From Curtobacterium pusillum (GTDB taxonomy: Bacteria; Actinomycetota; Actinomycetes; Actinomycetales; Microbacteriaceae): a DNA stretch of 64,000 nt. Below the pieces are notes generated by a model, which was given only the letters and a program-made list of their open reading frames with translations, was not told the DNA's origin and did no database searches. Shown piece by piece: positions 33,685 through 41,636 of this stretch. Position 1 is the stretch's first letter, and each line of letters opens with the position of its first letter. The position numbers and the translations under genes were made by a program. Location: NCBI RefSeq assembly GCF_007673235.1, contig NZ_VDZH01000006.1:1-64000 (forward strand), in the 5' to 3' direction.

Positions 33685-34361
33685 GCGCCGTCCGCTTCGT
33701 GCTCGTGCTTCGCCTCGGTCGCGAGGGCCTTGGTCAGGCGACCCGCGAGGATGCCCGCACCCGCCGCGAGCGCGATGAACGTCCCCGGGCGCTTCGCCGC
33801 GAAGGACTTCACCTCGGCGAGGAGCGAGCCCGGGTCACGCTGCTCGAGGTACCCGGCGAACGAGTCGGCACGCCCGGAGAGGTCCTGGACGAGCCGCGAG
33901 GCCACACCCTGCTCGTCGTCACTGGCGGCCATGCGTCCCAGCTGCTCGCCGAGGCTCCGCAGGCCGCCGGCAGCGCGCTGCTGCTGGTCCGCTGCCTGGT
34001 CCTTGAGGGTCTCGGACGCCTGGGCGTACAGCTGCTTCGCGTGGTCGGTCGCCTCGGACGCGACGTTCGCGACCTGCTCCTTGGCGGTGCCGGCGACGTC
34101 GGAGGCCTTGTCCTTCGCATCGCCCGCGACGTCCCGTGCAGCATCCTTCGTCGCTCCGGCCGTGCCGGACTCGGACGTGTGGGATCCGGACGCGTCGGCA
34201 GGTCGGGGCGCCGGCGTGCCGTCGGCGTACGAGGGCACCGTGACGCCGGGGTGGACCTCGTGTCCCTCCGTGGCCGCCGTCCGGTCGTGGATCGGGGTGC
34301 CGGTCGCGCCGGCGGGTGGGATCGGGGTGCCGGTCGCGCCGGCGGGTGGGATCGTGCTCAT
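33681..34361 (-). CDS. Ala-rich helical membrane-proximal protein
   Basis: A 226-residue protein heading the three-gene envelope unit. It begins with an unusual duplicated segment, IPPAGATGTPIPPAGATGTP, encoded by an exact 30-base tandem repeat. The middle is an Ala/Asp/Lys-rich LEA-like helix (AARDVAGDAKDKASDVAGTA), then a heptad-rich region, and near the C-terminus PGTFIALAAGAGILAGRL is a single weak membrane helix. It starts at ATG 34361. The likely role is at the membrane during stress together with the holin-like and DUF3618 proteins; no catalytic residues are seen. Confidence 0.75.
   Translation of the reverse strand: MSTIPPAGATGTPIPPAGATGTPIHDRTAATEGHEVHPGVTVPSYADGTPAPRPADASGSHTSESGTAGATKDAARDVAGDAKDKASDVAGTAKEQVANVASEATDHAKQLYAQASETLKDQAADQQQRAAGGLRSLGEQLGRMAASDDEQGVASRLVQDLSGRADSFAGYLEQRDPGSLLAEVKSFAAKRPGTFIALAAGAGILAGRLTKALATEAKHEHEADGA
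34291..34350. repeat. Exact 30-base tandem duplication
   Basis: The unit starting ATCGGGGTGCC occurs at 34291-34320 and 34321-34350 without a mismatch, keeping the reading frame of the stress-protein gene and doubling IPPAGATGTP. Confidence 0.95.
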
Positions 34362-34504
34362 GGTCGGCCTTCCGGTCCGTGGCGCCGCGGGCAGAGCGTC
34401 CGTGGCTGCACCGACGCTGCGCCGTGTGCGCTGGCGCGCGGCACAGGAACGTCGCAAAGCGCGAGCGGCCCGAGCGCACAGCGCCCGTCCGGTTGGATCG
34501 GGGG

Positions 34505-35269
34505 ATGCACCGCGTGTCCGTCGTCATCCCCGTGCGCGACGACGCCGCACACCTGCGCCGGTGCCTCGACGCCCTCGCGATGCAGTCGGTGGTCGCCGAC
34601 GAGGTCATCGTCGTCGACAACGGCAGCCGGGACGACAGCGCGGCGGTGGCCCAGGCGGCGGGGACGATCGTGCTCACCGAACGGGTCCGCGGCATCGCCC
34701 GGGCCTCTGCCCGCGGCTACGACAGAGCGTCCGGGGACGTCCTCGTCCGGCTCGACGCGGACTCGGTCCCGCCGCCCGGGTGGATCGCCGACGCGCTCCG
34801 GCTGCTCGACGACCCCGAGGTGGTCGCGGTCACCGGCCCCGGGCGCCCGCACGACGGCAGCCCGGTCGTCGGCCGGGTCTGGGACGCCGTCTACATGCGG
34901 CCGTACTTCGCCCTGATGTGGGCGGCGCTCGGACGGCCGCCGCTGTTCGGGTCCGCGATGGCGATCCGTCGGGACACCTGGCTCGCGATCCGGTCCCGCG
35001 CCCACCGGCTCGACCCGGAGGTGCACGACGACGTCGACCTCAGCATGCAGCTCGACCCCGCGTGGCGTGTGGTGGCCGATCCGGCGCTCACGGTGCAGGT
35101 GTCCGCGCGGCCGTTCTCCGGTCTCGGGTCCGCGGTGCTCCGGACGCGGCGGGCGTTCCACACGTTCCGGGTCAACGGGCGACGGGCGAACCCGGTGCGG
35201 CGGTGGGCGCGGCGGGCGCGGGTCGCGGTGCGGCGGCGGGTGGCCGTCGGGTGGTGGCGCGCGCGCTGA
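34505..35269 (+). CDS. Glycosyltransferase family 2
   Basis: A 254-residue GT-A enzyme. The N-terminal MHRVSVVIPVRDDAAHLRRC and VVDNGSRDD bind the nucleotide sugar; the metal motif is LDADS (about 85-89), and HDDVDLSMQL is the catalytic acidic region. It lacks membrane helices, and the C-terminus is strongly basic (RRWARRARVAVRRRVAVG), suitable for membrane surface binding. It starts at ATG 34505 and diverges from the stress unit. No other cell-wall sugar gene is beside it, so sugar donor and acceptor are unknown; wall polysaccharide or glycolipid synthesis is likely. Confidence 0.9.
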   Translation: MHRVSVVIPVRDDAAHLRRCLDALAMQSVVADEVIVVDNGSRDDSAAVAQAAGTIVLTERVRGIARASARGYDRASGDVLVRLDADSVPPPGWIADALRLLDDPEVVAVTGPGRPHDGSPVVGRVWDAVYMRPYFALMWAALGRPPLFGSAMAIRRDTWLAIRSRAHRLDPEVHDDVDLSMQLDPAWRVVADPALTVQVSARPFSGLGSAVLRTRRAFHTFRVNGRRANPVRRWARRARVAVRRRVAVGWWRAR

Positions 35270-35278
35270 GGCGTCGGC

Positions 35279-35473
35279 TCAGGGACGGTGGTCGCGTGGG
35301 TCGTTGGGGTTGTCGAGGGGCAACTGCCTCGGCCAGGTGCGGCCCTGCGAACCAGCGAGCGCACCGACGGTCCCTCGCCACACGGCGATGAGCACGGTCA
35401 GGAGCCACCCGTGCTTCCTCGGGTTCGCGAACCCGTCGTCACCGTACGGCCGGTCGTCCCCCGGATCACCCAT
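35279..35473 (-). CDS. Small membrane protein, unknown
   Basis: A 64-residue protein, MGDPGDDRPYGDDGFANPRK then one membrane helix (HGWLLTVLIAVWRGTVGALAG) and a polar end. GAGGAG lies seven bases before ATG 35473 and decides the start over the longer reading to 35539. It converges with the glycosyltransferase gene (10 bases apart). The family is unknown. Confidence 0.55.
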   Translation of the reverse strand: MGDPGDDRPYGDDGFANPRKHGWLLTVLIAVWRGTVGALAGSQGRTWPRQLPLDNPNDPRDHRP

Positions 35474-35724
35474 GCGCCCTCCTCGGTACGACCCCGATGC
35501 TACGGGCGTGCGGTCACCGGTTCCGCAGTGCCGGGACACGGTTCGGTGACGACCGGCGGCGCGGACCGTGCCGGAGCCGAGGATCCGACCAAGACGTCCG
35601 GGGTCGACCGGCCGGAGCCCCGTCCCGCGTCGTCGACGGGGTACTGACGTGACGGACGGGAGGCGCGTGGCCAGCAGCCACGCGCCTCCCGTCCGTCAGC
35701 CCATCTGTCGAACGGGCCGCGTCG
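35474..35724. other. Gap between small membrane gene and adhesin end
   Basis: About 250 bases upstream of the small membrane protein and downstream of the adhesin, both on the minus strand. It holds the long terminator at 35650-35698 and the promoter of the small gene. Nothing else is visible. Confidence 0.4.
35650..35698 (-). terminator. Terminator after the adhesin gene, 22-bp stem
   Basis: 35650-35671 pairs exactly with 35677-35698, with a CAGCA loop. The arm TGACGGACGGGAGGCGCG matches the arms of the palindrome at 59956-60005. It follows the adhesin stop on the minus strand. Confidence 0.7.
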
Positions 35725-38700
35725 TCAGTCCTCGCCGAGCCAGCGCCGGCGACGCACCGCCAGCAACCCGGCACCAGCCGCCAGGAGCAGCAGCGCTGCG
35801 ATGCCGCCCGGCACCACGAGGTCGGTGCCCGTGAAGGCCAGTCGTCGACCGCTCGGGGTCGTGACCACCACGCCGCCACCGGGGCCCGGGTTCGGCGCGA
35901 TGCCCGCGGCGGCCGGGACCGTGACGGACAGGTCGGCGGTCGAACGGCTGCCGTCCGCGTCCGCCACCGAGTAGGTGACGGTCGACGTGCCCGCGAATCC
36001 GGTCGCCGGCGTGAAGGTGATGCGGCCGTCCACCCCGACCCGGAACGTACCCTGGCCGGCGATCGTCACCGTGGTGACGAGCGCACCGGTCTCCGGGTCC
36101 ACCAGACGGACCGACGAGGCGACGAGGGCGGTCGAACCCGAGCTGTCGTTCCCGGTCACGTCGACCGTGACCGGTGTCCCCGTCGCGGTCGTACGGTGGT
36201 CGCTGACCGCCTTCGGCGGCGTGCCGACCGTGACGGTCACGGTCGAACGGGCCGTGCTGCCGTCACCGTCGGTGACCTGGTACGGCGCCGAGACCGGGCC
36301 GGTGAAACCGTCGACCGGGGTGAAGGTGATCCGACCGGTCGTGGCGTCGACCGTGAAGGTGCCCTTGCCGGCGATGGGCAGGCTCGTCACCGGGGCCCCG
36401 GCGGCGTCCAGCAGCCGGACGGAGGTCGGGTCGAGCGGCGTCGCCGTGTTGCCGGCCACGTCGTTGCCGAGCGGGTCGACGGTCACCGGCGTGCGGGCGG
36501 CCGTGGTCGCCGTGTCCGGTCGGGCGGTCGGCACGACCGGGTCCACGGTGACGGTGATCGTCGCCGTGGCCGTCTGCGCCCCGGTGTCGGACACCTGGTA
36601 GACGACGGCGGGCGTGGTCCCGCTCCAGCGCGCGGCGGGCGTGAACGTCACCGCGCCGGTGGTCGGGTCGATCCGGAGGACACCCTGGCCGGGGACCGTC
36701 AGGGTCTTCCCGCCGTCGGTGACCAGCACGCCGTCCGGCTGCCCGGCGGTCGGGAAGACGACCGTGGTCGGGTCGAGCGGGGTGCCGCCCCGCACGCCCG
36801 GGGCGTCGTTCGCGAGCGGGTCGAACCGCACCGGAGTGTTCTGCGTCGTCGTCCGGGCATCGTCGGCGGCACGGGGACCGACGGCGGTCACCGTCACGGT
36901 GACGGTCGAGCTGCTCGAGGTGCCGTCCACGTCGCTGACCTGGTAGGTCACCGGTGCCGTCGTCCCGCGGAAGGCGGGCTCCGGGGTGAAGGTGATCGCG
37001 CCGGACTCCGGATCGATCGTCCACACGCCCTGGGCGGGGACCGTCAGTGTGCGGGCGCCGTCCGACACGGTCACGTCACTCGGCTGGCCGGCGGTGGGGA
37101 ACCGGACCGATGCGGGGTCGAGCGGCGTCCGCGTGTTCCCGGCGGTGTCGTCGGCGAGCGGGTCGACCGTCACGGCGGTGCCCTGCGACGTGGTCGCCGT
37201 GTCCGGCTGCGCGGTCGGCGAGACCGGGCTGACGGTGACGGTGATCGTCGCGGTGGCCGCGGCCCGGCCCGTGTCACGGACCTGGTACGTCACGGGCGTG
37301 GTCGTGCCGGTGAAGCCCGCGGTCGGCGTGAAGGTCACGACGCCCGAGCTCGGGTCGACGACGAAGGCGCCCTGGTCGGGGACCGTGATCGTGATGGTCC
37401 GACCGGAGTCCGAGACGGTCGACCCCTTCGGCTGTCCACCGACCGGGAAGCGCACCGTCGACGGATCGATCGGGGTGCCACCCTCGACACCGGGCTCGTC
37501 GTTCGCGGTCACCGGGATCGCCACCGCGGTGTTCTGCTGCGTGGTGGCGGTGTCGTCGACGGCGTGCGGCGAGACCGGCGACACCGTGACGGTGAGGGTC
37601 GCCGTCGCCGGCGTCCCGTCGACGTCCGACACCTGGTAGGTGACGGGCTTCGCGTCGCCGCGGAACGCCGGTTCCGGGGTGCAGGTGACGGCACCGGTCG
37701 ACGGGTCGGCCCGGTAGACCCCCTGGCCCGGGACCGTGAGCGTGCGCCCACCGTCCGACACGGTGGCGTCCGCGGGCTGCCCGGCTGCCGGGAACACGAC
37801 CGTGGTCGGGTCGAGCGGCGTGGCCGCGTTGCCGGGCCGGTCGTCATCGAGGACGTCGACGCGCACCGTGGTGCCCTGGCTGGTGGCGGCGGTGTCGTCG
37901 GTGGCCGTCGGGCTGACCTTCGTCACGGTCGCACCGATGGTGCCCGTGCCGGTCTGCCCGCCCTGGTCGGCGACCTGGTACGTCACCGGGGTGGTGGGTC
38001 CGGTGAAGCCGGCGGCCGGCGTGTAGGTGACCTTCCCGGTGGTCGGGTCGGCGGTGTAGGTGCCCTCACTCGGGACGGTGAGGGTGCGACCACCGTCGGA
38101 CACGGCGGCGCCGGTCGGCTGTCCCGCGGCGGGGAAGACCACCGTGGTCGGGTCGATCGGGGTGCCGTCCTCGACGCCCGGCCGGTCGTTCGCCGTGACG
38201 TCGGCGGTGACCGGGGTGTTCTGCTCGGTCGTCGTCGTGTCGTCGCCGACCTTCGGGCCGACCGGGGTGGCCGTGACGGTGACGGTCGCGACCGAGGTGT
38301 TCCGGTCGCTGTCCGAGACCGCGTAGGTGATCGGGGTGGCCGCTCCGCGGAGGGCCGGGTCCGGCGCGAACGTGACGGCGCCGGTGGCGGGGTCGATCGT
38401 GTAGACGCCGTCACCGGGGACCGTGAGCGTCCGACCGTCTGAGGAGACCGTGGCGCCGGCGGGCTGACCCGGGGTGGTGAAGGTCACCGTCGTGGGGTCG
38501 ATCGGGGTCTGCGCGTTCCCCGGCTCGTCGTTGCCGAGGACGTCGACCGTGACGCGCTTGCCCTGCGTCGTCGTCGCGGTGTCCGACACCGCCTTCGGTG
38601 CCACGGCGTTCACCGTGACGGCGATCGTCGCGGTGTCCGTGCGACCGCCGCGGTCGGCGACCTGGTACGCGACCGGGTCGACGTCGCCGGTGTACCCGGC

Positions 38701-40797
38701 CACCGGGGTGAACGTCACCGTTCCGGTGGTGGGGTCGGCGACGAACGTGCCGCGGCCGGGGACGGTGATGCTGCGGCCGTCGGTCGCGACCGTGGCGCCC
38801 GTCGGCTGACCGCTCGTCGGGAAGACGACGGTGGTCGGGTCGATCGGGGTCCCGCCGGCGACGCCCGGGGCGTCGTTGGCCGTCACGTCGACGGTCACCG
38901 CGGCGTTCTCACCGGTGGTGGCGATGTCGTCGGCGGCCTTCGGGCCGACGGCGGACACGGCCACGGTGACCGTGGCGGTCGTGGGCGTGCCGTCGGTGTC
39001 GGCCACCTGGTAGGTGATCGGCGACGTGGTCCCGCGGAACGCAGGGTCGGGAGTGTAGGTGACGACACCGGTCGACGGGTCGGCGGTGTAGGAGCCCTGG
39101 CCGGGGACGGTCAGGGTGCGGCCGTCCGCCGAGACCGTTGCGCCGCTCGGCTGTCCGGCGGCCGGGAAGACCACCGAGGTCGGGTCGGTGCCGCGGTCGT
39201 TGCCGAGGACGTCGACGTCGACCGCCTTGCCCTGGCTGGTCGACGCGGTGTCGGCGTTCGCGGCACCGGCGTAGGTGACGGTCAGCGTCGCCGAGCCCCG
39301 CTTGCCGCGGGTGTCAGCGACCGTGTACCCGATCGGCGTCGGGTTGCCGGTGAGTGCGGCGTCGGGGGTGAACGTCACCGCACCCGTCGTCGCATCGACC
39401 CGGTGGACGCCCTCACCGGGCACGGTCAGGGTGCGGCCGTCCGAGGACAGCACCGCGCCGGAGACCGAGGCGGGGGCGACGAGCTGCACGGTCGTCGGGT
39501 CGACGTCGCCCGTGTCGTTGGCGAGCACGTCCACGGTGACCGCCTGGCCGGGCCGGTTGCCGCGCGAGGCGTCGTCCTGGGCCGCGGGACCGGCGATCGG
39601 GTTCGCGAAGGTGCAGGCGACGTTGCTGCCGTTGGTGGTCGGGACGGTGAAGTTCGCCGTCGAACCCGAACCCTTCGACACGACGTCCCCGTTGCTCAGG
39701 TCGGTGCAGGTGTAGGTCGTCGAGTAGTCGGCGGCGTTCGTCGTCGAGTTCGCCGGCGTCTGGGTCGCCGTGTACGGCTTGCCGGGCAGGAGGATGATCG
39801 GGCCGGCGGTCGCCGAGGTGCCCGTTCCGCTGGTCGAGGCGGTCGCGGGCTTCGGGACGTCCCCGCCGCCGACCGAGACCGTGAACTGGTCGTCGGCGTC
39901 CTTGCGGCCCTCCGGCAGCGACGTGGTCGCCTGGCCGGTCGACGGGTACTGGCGGGTGCCCATGTCGGTGAGGGTCGCCGACGGCGTCCTGCGGTCGATG
40001 ATCGACCCGGTCACCGGGTCGACCTTGAGGAAGCCGTTCGCGCCGCTGCCGGCGATGTACAGGTAGCCGTCGTCACCGAAGGCCAGCGACGTGAGCGCTG
40101 CCGGCGGTGCGATCGCCGGACCGACCTGGGTCGCCGTCGCGTTCGCGCGACCGAGGTCGGCCGCGTCGACGCGGTACACCTGGGCGCTGGCGGGGTTGCC
40201 GTTCGCCGCGGCCGAGCTCGAGATGAAGTACATGTTCCCGAGGCGGTCGAAGGCCAGGTCGCCGTTGCCGCCGGGCGGGGTGGCTGCCGTGATGGTGGTC
40301 GCCGTCGCCGCGATGGTGTTCGTGGTCGGGTCGTAGCTGGTGTACGAGAACTGGTTGCCCGAGTTCGTGACGAAGCCACCGAACCAGTACTTGCCCGTCG
40401 TCGGGTCGACGCCACCCATCTGGTTCGCGACCGCCGCACCCGTCGAGCGTGCCGTGACCGTCCAGGCGCCGGTCGACGCCGTGTACTCGTAGACGTTCGT
40501 CGCGTTCGTCATGAACAGCTGGCCGCCGTCGTTCGAGAAGCCGAGCTGGTTCAGCCCGGTCGCTCCGGTCGGCTCGGTGAGGACCGTGGTCTCGTTGCCG
40601 GTGGTCCGGTCGATCGACACGACGTTCGACGAACCGGAGACGGTGCCGTAGATCGCCGTGGTGAGGAACGGAGCGGCTGCGGACGCGGTCTGTGGGGCGA
40701 CGAACGCTGCGGACCCGACGGCCAGGGCGGCGACGGTGAACCCGGCGAGGAGCGGGAGACGGGGCGTGCGGAAGCGTCCGCGGTGCTTGGGAGGCAC
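35725..40797 (-). CDS. Wall-anchored adhesin with 11 CshA-like repeats
   Basis: A 1690-residue secreted surface protein. Order: signal peptide (basic KHRGRFRTPRLP, hydrophobic core, cut near TASAA); an N-terminal domain of about 280 residues with short repeated strands such as VVSIDRTTGNETTV, LAFDRLGNMYFIS and LAFGDDGYLYIAG, like a YVTN/NHL beta-propeller; a prealbumin-like Ig domain with CTDLSNGDVV and ACTFANPIA; 11 repeats of about 115 residues of the CshA fibril type (DPTTVVFP, GRTLTVPGQG, DPTTGAVTFTP, PVTYQVSD); and the sorting signal LAFTG, a hydrophobic helix and RRRR. I use GTG 40797 because GAAAGG lies 8 bases before it; a start at 40848 gives an untypical leader. LAxTG is a sortase E-type motif. 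Fibril-mediated adhesion is inferred. Confidence 0.88.
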   Translation of the reverse strand: MPPKHRGRFRTPRLPLLAGFTVAALAVGSAAFVAPQTASAAAPFLTTAIYGTVSGSSNVVSIDRTTGNETTVLTEPTGATGLNQLGFSNDGGQLFMTNATNVYEYTASTGAWTVTARSTGAAVANQMGGVDPTTGKYWFGGFVTNSGNQFSYTSYDPTTNTIAATATTITAATPPGGNGDLAFDRLGNMYFISSSAAANGNPASAQVYRVDAADLGRANATATQVGPAIAPPAALTSLAFGDDGYLYIAGSGANGFLKVDPVTGSIIDRRTPSATLTDMGTRQYPSTGQATTSLPEGRKDADDQFTVSVGGGDVPKPATASTSGTGTSATAGPIILLPGKPYTATQTPANSTTNAADYSTTYTCTDLSNGDVVSKGSGSTANFTVPTTNGSNVACTFANPIAGPAAQDDASRGNRPGQAVTVDVLANDTGDVDPTTVQLVAPASVSGAVLSSDGRTLTVPGEGVHRVDATTGAVTFTPDAALTGNPTPIGYTVADTRGKRGSATLTVTYAGAANADTASTSQGKAVDVDVLGNDRGTDPTSVVFPAAGQPSGATVSADGRTLTVPGQGSYTADPSTGVVTYTPDPAFRGTTSPITYQVADTDGTPTTATVTVAVSAVGPKAADDIATTGENAAVTVDVTANDAPGVAGGTPIDPTTVVFPTSGQPTGATVATDGRSITVPGRGTFVADPTTGTVTFTPVAGYTGDVDPVAYQVADRGGRTDTATIAVTVNAVAPKAVSDTATTTQGKRVTVDVLGNDEPGNAQTPIDPTTVTFTTPGQPAGATVSSDGRTLTVPGDGVYTIDPATGAVTFAPDPALRGAATPITYAVSDSDRNTSVATVTVTATPVGPKVGDDTTTTEQNTPVTADVTANDRPGVEDGTPIDPTTVVFPAAGQPTGAAVSDGGRTLTVPSEGTYTADPTTGKVTYTPAAGFTGPTTPVTYQVADQGGQTGTGTIGATVTKVSPTATDDTAATSQGTTVRVDVLDDDRPGNAATPLDPTTVVFPAAGQPADATVSDGGRTLTVPGQGVYRADPSTGAVTCTPEPAFRGDAKPVTYQVSDVDGTPATATLTVTVSPVSPHAVDDTATTQQNTAVAIPVTANDEPGVEGGTPIDPSTVRFPVGGQPKGSTVSDSGRTITITVPDQGAFVVDPSSGVVTFTPTAGFTGTTTPVTYQVRDTGRAAATATITVTVSPVSPTAQPDTATTSQGTAVTVDPLADDTAGNTRTPLDPASVRFPTAGQPSDVTVSDGARTLTVPAQGVWTIDPESGAITFTPEPAFRGTTAPVTYQVSDVDGTSSSSTVTVTVTAVGPRAADDARTTTQNTPVRFDPLANDAPGVRGGTPLDPTTVVFPTAGQPDGVLVTDGGKTLTVPGQGVLRIDPTTGAVTFTPAARWSGTTPAVVYQVSDTGAQTATATITVTVDPVVPTARPDTATTAARTPVTVDPLGNDVAGNTATPLDPTSVRLLDAAGAPVTSLPIAGKGTFTVDATTGRITFTPVDGFTGPVSAPYQVTDGDGSTARSTVTVTVGTPPKAVSDHRTTATGTPVTVDVTGNDSSGSTALVASSVRLVDPETGALVTTVTIAGQGTFRVGVDGRITFTPATGFAGTSTVTYSVADADGSRSTADLSVTVPAAAGIAPNPGPGGGVVVTTPSGRRLAFTGTDLVVPGGIAALLLLAAGAGLLAVRRRRWLGED
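35910..39590 (-). repeat. Repeat array of the adhesin (11 units, A/B alternation)
   Basis: Eleven units of about 345 bases (115 residues). From unit 3 on, two types alternate. Type A has NAxTPLDP, AFRGxxxPxTYQVSDVDGT and SQGT; type B has GVxGGTPIDP, GFTGxTTPVTYQVADxGG and QNTxV. The period is therefore about 690 bases in this part. The last two units diverge, and units 1-2 are A-like or degenerate. Unit 6 holds the only Cys of the array (VTCTPEP). Confidence 0.85.
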
Positions 40798-40954
40798 GAC
40801 GAAGACCTTTCGGGAGGCAGGGACACCGGGCGCAGGGACGCCCGGCAACGGTGTGGTGCCGAACCTAGGTCAGCCGGGGCGCACGCGGGGGCGGGTTCCT
40901 CGAACTGGGGGCACGGGTACCCGTGGGGATCGGGGCCTCCGGCCCGAACTGGGG

Positions 40955-41569
40955 TCAGGCGCGGTCGACCGGCCGCGATCGCACGTGGGTTCGCTCGCCC
41001 TGCGGGCCGTACAGGCAGAGCACCTCGGTCACCTCGTCGGTCACGTTGCCGATCCAGTGCGGCGTGTGGGTGTCGAACTCCGCGACCTCGCCGGGCCCGA
41101 GGTCGAGGTCGTGTTCGCCGAGCACGAGCCGCAGCCGCCCGGACAGCACGTAGAGCCACTCGTAGCCCTCGTGCGTCTTGAGCGACGGTTCACCGCCGGG
41201 CGAGTTCGGCGGGAAGAGCTGCTTGAACGACCGCACGCCCCCGGTCCGCCGGGTGAGCGGCACGACGACACGGCCACCGTGCAGCTCCGGCTTGAGGTGC
41301 ACACGCGGGTCCCCGGTCTGCGGCGCCCCGACGAGGTCGTCGAGGGGCACCTGGTACGCCCGGGCGAGCGGCAGCAGGAGCTCCAGGGTGGGCTTCCGCT
41401 GGCCGGACTCGAGCCGCGAGAGCGTGGACACCGAGATGCCCGTCTCCGTCGCGAGCGCCGCGAGCGTGACGTTCCGGTGCGCCCGGAGGGCGCGCAGTCG
41501 CGAGCCGACCCCGTCGACGACCTCGGCGGTCGTGCGCGGGGTGATCCGTTCCTCCCGGCCGTGTGCCAT
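40955..41569 (-). CDS. XRE-family regulator with cupin domain
   Basis: A 204-residue regulator. The HTH (LRALRAHRNVTLAALATETGISVSTLSRLESGQRKPTLELLLPLARAYQ, about 24-72) is of the phage 434 Cro type; the C-terminal cupin beta-barrel has KTHEGYEWLYVLSGRLRLVLGEHDLDLGPGEVAEFD and PHWIGN. Such HTH-cupin proteins (PuuR/YdcN type) sense small ligands. ATG 41569 is used; ATG 41578 is also possible. It diverges from a flavin oxidoreductase gene, and TTGCC-type repeats lie between at 41580-41607. Neither start has a clear Shine-Dalgarno sequence, so leaderless translation is likely. Confidence 0.87.
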   Translation of the reverse strand: MAHGREERITPRTTAEVVDGVGSRLRALRAHRNVTLAALATETGISVSTLSRLESGQRKPTLELLLPLARAYQVPLDDLVGAPQTGDPRVHLKPELHGGRVVVPLTRRTGGVRSFKQLFPPNSPGGEPSLKTHEGYEWLYVLSGRLRLVLGEHDLDLGPGEVAEFDTHTPHWIGNVTDEVTEVLCLYGPQGERTHVRSRPVDRA

Positions 41570-41579
41570 GCCGACCATG

Positions 41580-41607
41580 TTGCCAGGCCGGCAAGCATCG
41601 TTGCCAG
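41580..41607. promoter_or_regulatory. TTGCC repeats between XRE and oxidoreductase
   Basis: TTGCC (41580-41584) and GGCAA (41590-41594) form an inverted repeat with 5 bases between, and a third half-site TTGCCAG follows at 41601-41607. This is a likely operator of the XRE-cupin protein, covering both gene starts. Confidence 0.5.
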
Positions 41608-41636
41608 ATGCGCTCGGGGTCTCGCAGGATGCACGC

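Noticed and set aside
34291..34350. CRISPR or attachment-site repeat
   Set aside because: Two contiguous copies without spacers inside a reading frame.
36196..38442. 748-codon plus-strand frame through the adhesin repeats
   Set aside because: Very repetitive only because it is antisense to the repeats; there is no signal peptide or domain, and the sense frame has both ends of a wall protein.
35910..39590. CRISPR-like array
   Set aside because: Repeats are 345 bases, coding and without unique spacers; it is a protein repeat array.
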